DNA of 64,000 nt from Roseiarcus sp036489975 (GTDB lineage Bacteria; Pseudomonadota; Alphaproteobacteria; Rhizobiales; Beijerinckiaceae), in assembly GCA_036489975.1 (NCBI GenBank), contig DASXES010000110.1, forward strand, positions 186,001 to 250,000, written 5' to 3'. Made by a program: the position numbers and the translations under genes. This document shows, one piece after another, positions 59,072-64,000 of this stretch. The notes beneath the pieces are model-generated. The model was not told the DNA's origin. It was given only the letters and a program-made list of their open reading frames with translations, and made no database searches. Numbering within the stretch: position 1 is the first letter of the stretch; each line of letters starts with the position of its first letter.

Positions 59072-59734
59072 TCACGGATTCGGGCTCGTCTCCGGGGCGG
59101 AACCGGTCGGCGGTTTCGCCCCGCGAATTTGCGCTTGAATGGCGTTGAGCTCGGCGGTCGCAGAGTTGATCTGGCCCTGCAACGCTTCGAACTGCTTCTG
59201 CGCCGAGGCGGTCTGGCCCTGAGCGTCCGCGAGAGCCTTGCGCGTGGCGTCGGCCTCGCTCTGCAGGCGCGCCTGCTCGGTTGTGAGGGCCTGATCCTGG
59301 CTCTGCAGCGCCGCCGCGCGGTCGCTTTCGTCCTTGAGCCTCGCGTCGACGGCTTGCAGGTCGCGGGCTTTGGCGCCCGCCTCCTCCTGCGCGCCGGAAA
59401 TGGCCAGTTTGGCGTCGCTGATCTGTTTGGTCAGGTCCGCGAGTTCATTTTGCGCCGAGGCCCTCGCGGCAGTCGCCTCGGAAAGCGACTTCTCGGCGTC
59501 AGCCGCCTGCTTCTTCAAATCAGCGGCGACGCCAGCCGCCTTTTGCAGGTTTTGCAGATCCGAGGCCAGGGATTCGCGCGCCCGTTCGGCGGCCGTCAAC
59601 TGCTCGGTCAATCGAGACTGGGTCTGCCCGCCCTGCCACCACATAAAGCCGGCGACCAGCCAGCCCAGGGCCGCCAGGACCGCCAGCGCCAGAGACTTTG
59701 CTCGATGCGACGATTCGTCGCTCTCATCCGCCAT
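59072..59734 (-). CDS. Membrane-anchored coiled-coil protein
   Basis: The 220-aa protein has one N-terminal transmembrane helix (SLALAVLAALGWLVAGFMWW, about residues 14-33) and then a long Ala/Gln/Glu/Lys heptad-rich coiled coil to about residue 205. The tail is proline-rich. No enzymatic domain is seen. It might scaffold or tether in the envelope; no family is assigned. Upstream of glgP on the same strand. Confidence 0.65.
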   Translation of the reverse strand: MADESDESSHRAKSLALAVLAALGWLVAGFMWWQGGQTQSRLTEQLTAAERARESLASDLQNLQKAAGVAADLKKQAADAEKSLSEATAARASAQNELADLTKQISDAKLAISGAQEEAGAKARDLQAVDARLKDESDRAAALQSQDQALTTEQARLQSEADATRKALADAQGQTASAQKQFEALQGQINSATAELNAIQAQIRGAKPPTGSAPETSPNP

Positions 59735-60055
59735 GACGCGTCTCTTTGAGGCCTCGAGGGCGACGGCCTCGAGCCAGATGGCCTGCCTGCATATTGCGAG
59801 CAGCGAGGCGGCCAGCCAAGCACAAAATTATCAAGCTGGGGCAGTCTCGCGCGTTGATCGGCTCCGGTTAAGGCGAAAAACGCGACAGCGACCGCGGCGC
59901 GGTCGACATGGCGGCGGAGCGAGTGACAAGAATTTTTCATTTGTCAACGAGTTGGCGCGCCGTCTATTGTTGCGCTGCGTCGGAATCGAGGGTGCGCGGC
60001 GCGATGCGGTCGTTTGTGCTAACGACACGGGTAAATGCGAAGGAGACGGGTCGTT
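59735..60055. promoter_or_regulatory. Divergent intergenic region with putative cox operon promoter
   Basis: About 320 bases. TTGTCA (59941-59946) and TCTATT (59963-59968), 16 bases apart, are a plausible sigma70-type promoter about 90 bases before coxB. No coding frame was accepted. Confidence 0.4.
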
Positions 60056-60910
60056 ATGCGCCTACGCTCAAACGCGATCAGGGCGGGCCTCGCGTCGCTC
60101 GTAGCGGCGCTTGCCGTGTCGGGAGCGGGCGCGCAGCTGCTTGGCGCGCCCCATGACGGGGGGATCGGCTTTCTGCCGGCCAACAGCCAGATCGCCGACG
60201 ACATGTTCTGGTTCCACAACTGGATCCTGCTTCCGGTGACGATTGGCATTTCGCTTCTGGTGCTGGCGCTCATCGTCTATATTGTCTGGCGTTTCAACGA
60301 GACCGCGAACCCGGTGCCCTCGCGGCGGACGCATCACGCGGGAATCGAGATCATCTGGACGGTCACCCCCGCGCTCCTGCTCGTCTTCATCGCGGTTCCG
60401 TCGTTCCGCCTGCTCGCGGACCAGCTCATCATTCCCGTTCCGGACCTGACGCTGAAGGTGACGGCGTCGCAGTGGCATTGGAACTACGGCTACCCGAAAT
60501 CCGTGGGCGGCTTTGCGTTCGATTCGCTCTATGTCGAGGATAAGGACCTCAAACCCGGCCAGCCGCGCATCATCACCGCAGACAATCCGATGGTTGTTCC
60601 GGTCGGCAAGGTGATCGAAGTCGACGTGACTTCGCAGGATGTCATTCACTCGTTCTCGGTGCCGTCGTTCGGCGTCAAGATCGATGCGGTTCCGGGCCGT
60701 CTTAACAAATCCTGGTTCAAGGCCGACCACGTGGGCATGTTCTACGGACAGTGCTCGAACATCTGTGGCATTGACCACGCCTTCATGCCGATCAATGTCC
60801 GGGTGGTCAGCCAAACGGACTACGAGGCTTGGCTCGGCCAGGCCAAGAAGGAATATTCGGTCCTCGACCAGGTCGACGTCGCGGCGGCGCCGTTCGTCCC
60901 TCATCCCTAG
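60056..60910 (+). CDS. coxB: Cytochrome c oxidase subunit II
   Basis: The 284-aa protein from ATG 60056 (AAGGAGA upstream) has a signal peptide, two transmembrane helices (about residues 55-80 and 102-122) and a periplasmic cupredoxin domain. The CuA site is complete: CSNICGIDHAFM with Cys233, Cys237, His241 and Met244, plus the upstream VIHSFSVPSFGVKIDAVPGR. WHWNYGYP is the aromatic electron-entry patch. Receives electrons from cytochrome c. First gene of the operon. Confidence 0.96.
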   Translation: MRLRSNAIRAGLASLVAALAVSGAGAQLLGAPHDGGIGFLPANSQIADDMFWFHNWILLPVTIGISLLVLALIVYIVWRFNETANPVPSRRTHHAGIEIIWTVTPALLLVFIAVPSFRLLADQLIIPVPDLTLKVTASQWHWNYGYPKSVGGFAFDSLYVEDKDLKPGQPRIITADNPMVVPVGKVIEVDVTSQDVIHSFSVPSFGVKIDAVPGRLNKSWFKADHVGMFYGQCSNICGIDHAFMPINVRVVSQTDYEAWLGQAKKEYSVLDQVDVAAAPFVPHP

Positions 60911-60958
60911 TCGGCGCGGCCCTAGTCCAGCCGATCAGCACCACCGGAGTCGTTAGAC

Positions 60959-62680
60959 ATGGCGTCCGTCACCGATTTTTCTCATCACGATGTCGATGCT
61001 CATCATGAGCACGAGCACCACATCCCGACTGGGTGGCGGCGGTACCTCTTTTCCACCAACCATAAGGACATTGGGACGCTTTATCTAATCTTCGCCATTA
61101 TTTGCGGCCTCGTCGGCATGTTGCTGTCGATCCTGATCCGCGCTGAGCTGATGTCGCCGGGGGTGCAGGTTTTCCCGTTGATCTCCGCGATTATGACCGG
61201 CGACGGCTCGGCTGACGCGGCCAAGAATATGTACAACGTGTTCTTCAGCAGTCATGCCCTCATCATGATCTTTTTCATGGTGATGCCGGCGATGATGGGG
61301 GGATTCGGCAACTGGATGGTGCCGCTCATGATTGGCGCGCCGGACATGGCGTTTCCCAGGCTGAACAACATGTCGTTCTGGCTTCTGGTGGCGTCGTTCC
61401 TTCTTCTCATGTGCTCCATGTTTGCCGAAGGCTCGCCGGGCATGCATGGCTTCGGCGGCGGCTGGGTGCTCTATCCGCCGATGTCCAGCGACGTGGGAAC
61501 GCCCGGTCCGGCTGCGGACTTCGTCATCCTGTCGATGCATCTGGCCGGCGCGTCCTCGATCCTGGGCGCGATCAATTTCATCGCTACGATCTTCAACATG
61601 CGCGCGCCCGGCATGACCATGTTCCGCATGCCGCTGTTCCCATGGTCGGTGCTGCTGACGGCGTTCCTGCTCCTTCTGTCGCTGCCCGTGCTGGCCGGCG
61701 CGCTCACCATGCTGCTGACGGACCGCAACTTCCACACCACCTTCTTCGAGCCGGCCGGTGGCGGCGATCCGATCCTGTTCCAGCACCTGTTCTGGTTCTT
61801 CGCCCATCCCGAGGTCTACATCCTGATCATCCCGGGCTTCGGGATGATCAGCCAGGTCGTGGCGACGTTCTCGAAGAAGCCAATCTTTGGTTATGTCGGC
61901 ATGGTCTACGCGATGCTGGCCATCGCCTTTCTAGGCTTCGCGGTGTGGGCGCACCACATGTTCACAACCGGCCTGTCGCTCAACGCCCAGCGCTATTTCG
62001 TGTTCGCCACCATGGTGATCGCGGTGCCAACGGGGGTGAAGGTGTTCTCCTGGCTGGCGACGATGTGGGGCGGCTCGATTTCGCTCAGGCCGCCAATGCT
62101 GTGGGCGATCGGCTTCATCTTCGTCTTCACTGTCGGGGGCGTCACCGGCGTCGTGCTCGCCAACGCGGCGATCGACCGCTATCTGCACGACACCTACTAC
62201 GTCGTTGCGCATTTTCATTACGTGATGTCGCTCGGGGCGGTGTTCTCGATCTTCGCCGGCTTCTACTACTGGTTCCCGAAGATGACCGGCTATCTCTACG
62301 ACGAGAGGCTGGCGAAATGGCACTTCTGGGTGTCCTTCGTCGGCATCAACCTCGCCTTTTTTCCCCAGCATTTCCTTGGCTTCCAGGGAATGCCCCGGCG
62401 AGTCGTCGACTATACCGAAGCCTATGCTTTCTGGAACATGGTGTCGTCGATCGGAGCCTTTATTGGTGGCGCGGGCACGCTGATATTCCTCTACGTCCTC
62501 TATGACGCGTTCAAGGTGAAGCGCGTCGCCGGCAACAATCCGTGGGGAGCCGGAGCTACGACGCTCGAGTGGCAATTGCCTTCCCCGCCGCCGTTCCACA
62601 CCTGGGAAGAGCCGCCGCACATTCTTGGCGACGAGCACGATCATGCGCCGGCCGTTATGGGGCACGGGAGCGCGGCGTGA
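60959..62680 (+). CDS. coxA: Cytochrome c oxidase subunit I
   Basis: The 573-aa haem-copper oxidase subunit I has twelve helices. It has NHKDIGTLYLIF at the start, the CuB-ligand motif WFFAHPEVYILIIPGFGM, and haem ligands in YVVAHFHYVMSLG. The His-Asp-rich N-terminal tail (HHDVDAHHEHEHH) is notable. The stop overlaps the ctaG start (GTGA). It is the catalytic and proton-pumping subunit in the inner membrane. Confidence 0.97.
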   Translation: MASVTDFSHHDVDAHHEHEHHIPTGWRRYLFSTNHKDIGTLYLIFAIICGLVGMLLSILIRAELMSPGVQVFPLISAIMTGDGSADAAKNMYNVFFSSHALIMIFFMVMPAMMGGFGNWMVPLMIGAPDMAFPRLNNMSFWLLVASFLLLMCSMFAEGSPGMHGFGGGWVLYPPMSSDVGTPGPAADFVILSMHLAGASSILGAINFIATIFNMRAPGMTMFRMPLFPWSVLLTAFLLLLSLPVLAGALTMLLTDRNFHTTFFEPAGGGDPILFQHLFWFFAHPEVYILIIPGFGMISQVVATFSKKPIFGYVGMVYAMLAIAFLGFAVWAHHMFTTGLSLNAQRYFVFATMVIAVPTGVKVFSWLATMWGGSISLRPPMLWAIGFIFVFTVGGVTGVVLANAAIDRYLHDTYYVVAHFHYVMSLGAVFSIFAGFYYWFPKMTGYLYDERLAKWHFWVSFVGINLAFFPQHFLGFQGMPRRVVDYTEAYAFWNMVSSIGAFIGGAGTLIFLYVLYDAFKVKRVAGNNPWGAGATTLEWQLPSPPPFHTWEEPPHILGDEHDHAPAVMGHGSAA

Positions 62681-63300
62681 CCCCTTCGGGCGATCACGAC
62701 GGCCGCGCGGTCTCGGTCGGCGGCCGTACGGGACGCAACAATCGCCTGATTGGCGTGGGGGCGATCGCGTTCGCGGTGGGCATGGTTGGGCTCACCTACG
62801 CCGCGGCGCCCTTCTACTCCGCCTTCTGCCGTGCGACCGGCTACGAGGGCACGCCGCAGCGGGTGACGGCCAACACGGACACGGAGGGCCATCGGGTCTT
62901 GCGGGTCGGATTCGACGCCAATGTCGCCCCGGGCCTCGACTGGAGCTTCGAGCCGGAGAGCGAGTCGGTGCGGCTGCGCACGGGCAAGACCGTCACCGTC
63001 TTTTTCCGGGCGCGCAACCTGGGCGACCGCCCGGCTGAGGCCCGCGCCACTTTCAACGTGACCCCGGAAGTCTCCGGGTCGTATTTCGACAAGATCTCGT
63101 GCTTCTGCTTCACGACGCAGCATCTCGGCCCGCATGAGAGCGCGGAGTGGCCGGTGGTGTTCTTCCTCGATCCATCGCTTGAGAAGGACGAATCGATGGC
63201 CAGAATCGATTCGATCACTCTATCCTACACGCTGTTCGCCTCGCCGCCCGAGAAGCCGGCGCCGGGGCGCACGGCCGACCGCGCCGGGCCCGCGGGCTAA
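62677..63300 (+). CDS. ctaG: Cytochrome c oxidase assembly protein CtaG/Cox11
   Basis: The 207-aa protein from GTG 62677 overlaps the coxA stop. It has one N-terminal transmembrane helix (NRLIGVGAIAFAVGMVGLTY), AAAPFYSAFCRATGYEGTPQ, and the copper-binding YFDKISCFCFTTQHL (Cys-Phe-Cys), followed by FFLDP. It inserts CuB into subunit I. The longer frame from 62542 is within coxA and is not used. Confidence 0.95.
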   Translation: MTPSGDHDGRAVSVGGRTGRNNRLIGVGAIAFAVGMVGLTYAAAPFYSAFCRATGYEGTPQRVTANTDTEGHRVLRVGFDANVAPGLDWSFEPESESVRLRTGKTVTVFFRARNLGDRPAEARATFNVTPEVSGSYFDKISCFCFTTQHLGPHESAEWPVVFFLDPSLEKDESMARIDSITLSYTLFASPPEKPAPGRTADRAGPAG

Positions 63301-63319
63301 TCATGAACGGGAGAAGGTA

Positions 63320-64000
63320 ATGACCGACGCCGCGATTCCGGACCGGCCGGGTTTTCATCTCGTCGATCCGAGTCCGTGGCCTATCGTCGGCGCGGCCTTC
63401 GCGTTCCTGACGGCCTTCGGCCTCATATTGTTCATGCACGGGCTCAGTTTGGGGCCGGGAATTCTGGCCATAGGCGTCGCGGGCATCCTGTTCACGATGG
63501 CGGGCTGGTGGCGCGATGTCGTGGTCGAAGCTCAAGGCGGCTACCACAATATTATCGTGCGCCACGGCCTGACGCTGGGCATGATCCTGTTCATCGCCTC
63601 GGAGGTCATGTTCTTCGTCGCGTGGTTCTGGGCGTTTTTCTGGAACGCGCTCAATCCTTCCGATCCGCAGACCTACGGGCTCCTCAATTTCAGCGGCGGA
63701 ATCTGGCCGCCGAAGGGAATGGAAGTCATTAATCCGCTCGCGCTGCCGCTCATGAATACGTTCGTGCTGCTCACGTCGAGCGCCGCGGTCAACGTTGCCC
63801 ATGATGAGCTGCGCGGGGGAAACCGGCGGCTGTTCAAGATCTTTCTTGCGATCGGCATCGCCCTCGGCGTGCTGTTCGCGTTCACCCAAGCCTACGAGTA
63901 CATCCACGCGCCGTTCAGCTTCAAGAATTCGATCTACGGCGCGACCTTCTTCATGGCGACGGGGTTTCACGGCGCACACGTCATCATCGGCGTGATTTTC
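63320..64000 (+). CDS. coxC: Cytochrome c oxidase subunit III, 3' partial
   Basis: ATG 63320, after a purine-rich GGGAGAAGG site, opens a frame of 227 codons to the window end with no stop. It encodes the subunit III start: DRPGFHLVDPSPWPIVGAAF, then WWRDVVVEAQGGYHN, IVRHGLTLGMILFIASEVMF and ATGFHGAHVIIGVIF at the edge. Normal subunit III is about 270-300 aa, so roughly 50-70 residues are missing. The frame is in phase with the cox operon and 19 bases after ctaG. Confidence 0.95.
   Translation, partial: MTDAAIPDRPGFHLVDPSPWPIVGAAFAFLTAFGLILFMHGLSLGPGILAIGVAGILFTMAGWWRDVVVEAQGGYHNIIVRHGLTLGMILFIASEVMFFVAWFWAFFWNALNPSDPQTYGLLNFSGGIWPPKGMEVINPLALPLMNTFVLLTSSAAVNVAHDELRGGNRRLFKIFLAIGIALGVLFAFTQAYEYIHAPFSFKNSIYGATFFMATGFHGAHVIIGVIF

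Noticed and set aside
1..64000. tRNA/rRNA genes, CRISPR arrays and insertion sequences
   Set aside because: Looked for T-loop-like GTTCRA patterns, regularly spaced direct repeats and transposase motifs by eye and found none; a covariance-model scan would be needed to exclude small RNAs.

Overview
The window is a 64 kb stretch of chromosome from a high-GC alphaproteobacterium. The best fit is a Hyphomicrobiales/Rhizobiales lineage of the Beijerinckiaceae-Methylocystaceae kind, although no marker fixes the genus. The case rests on a fused ispDF gene, a phasin, an LpcC-like lipopolysaccharide-core glycosyltransferase, several alphaproteobacterial DUF families (DUF992, DUF1489, DUF423, DUF3618), the clpS-clpA pair and the coxB-coxA-ctaG-coxC order. 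No rRNA, tRNA, CRISPR array, insertion sequence or prophage was seen.

Layout. 1-2.0 kb holds a RelE/HigB-type toxin, an XRE/ImmA-type antitoxin and a third, translationally coupled ORF that runs off the left edge; two near-identical palindromes sit at the promoter. 2.0-11.9 kb has an NTF2-flavin monooxygenase fusion and the two subunits of a methylcrotonyl-CoA-type carboxylase. The subunit genes are separated by a DUF992 secreted protein, a DUF883/YqjE/DUF3618 membrane trio and an Mrr-like restriction endonuclease. 11.9-23.2 kb is housekeeping: GST, IspDF, L,D-transpeptidase, outer-membrane beta-barrel protein, DUF1622, sulfatase, DUF1489, methyltransferase, a VWA + J-domain pair and a PBP5-like carboxypeptidase with a SPOR domain. 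23.3-30.8 kb has phasin, ClpS/ClpA, an epimerase, an SPW membrane protein, a Nudix-PhzF pair and a small secreted protein.

30.8-37.6 kb carries pyridoxal kinase, a sugar porter, an OprB-type porin, adenine deaminase and a second, canonical HigBA module. 37.7-47.0 kb has DUF423, GNAT, a phasin-like protein, DedA, an MFS exporter, a trypsin-like protease, two LPS-core glycosyltransferases, a CadD-type transporter, an AlbA_2 (Schlafen-like) protein and a 2OG-Fe(II) oxygenase. 47.3-59.0 kb is a complete glycogen operon read leftward (glgP-glgB-glgC-glgA-glgX/malQ), whose last gene is a debranching enzyme/4-alpha-glucanotransferase fusion. 59.0-64.0 kb has a coiled-coil membrane protein and the start of an aa3-type cytochrome c oxidase operon, with coxC cut by the right edge.

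Systems view. The glycogen operon encodes synthesis (GlgC, GlgA, GlgB) and breakdown (GlgP, GlgX-MalQ) in one transcription unit with 4-nt overlaps between glgC/glgA and glgA/glgX. The sugar porin, sugar porter and phasins also fit a carbon-storing cell. The most unusual signals are the three-gene toxin-antitoxin cassette, a roughly 150-bp AT-rich palindromic repeat present in three intergenic copies, and the GlgX-MalQ fusion. Two real coding regions touch the window edges: 1-423 minus and 63320-64000 plus.
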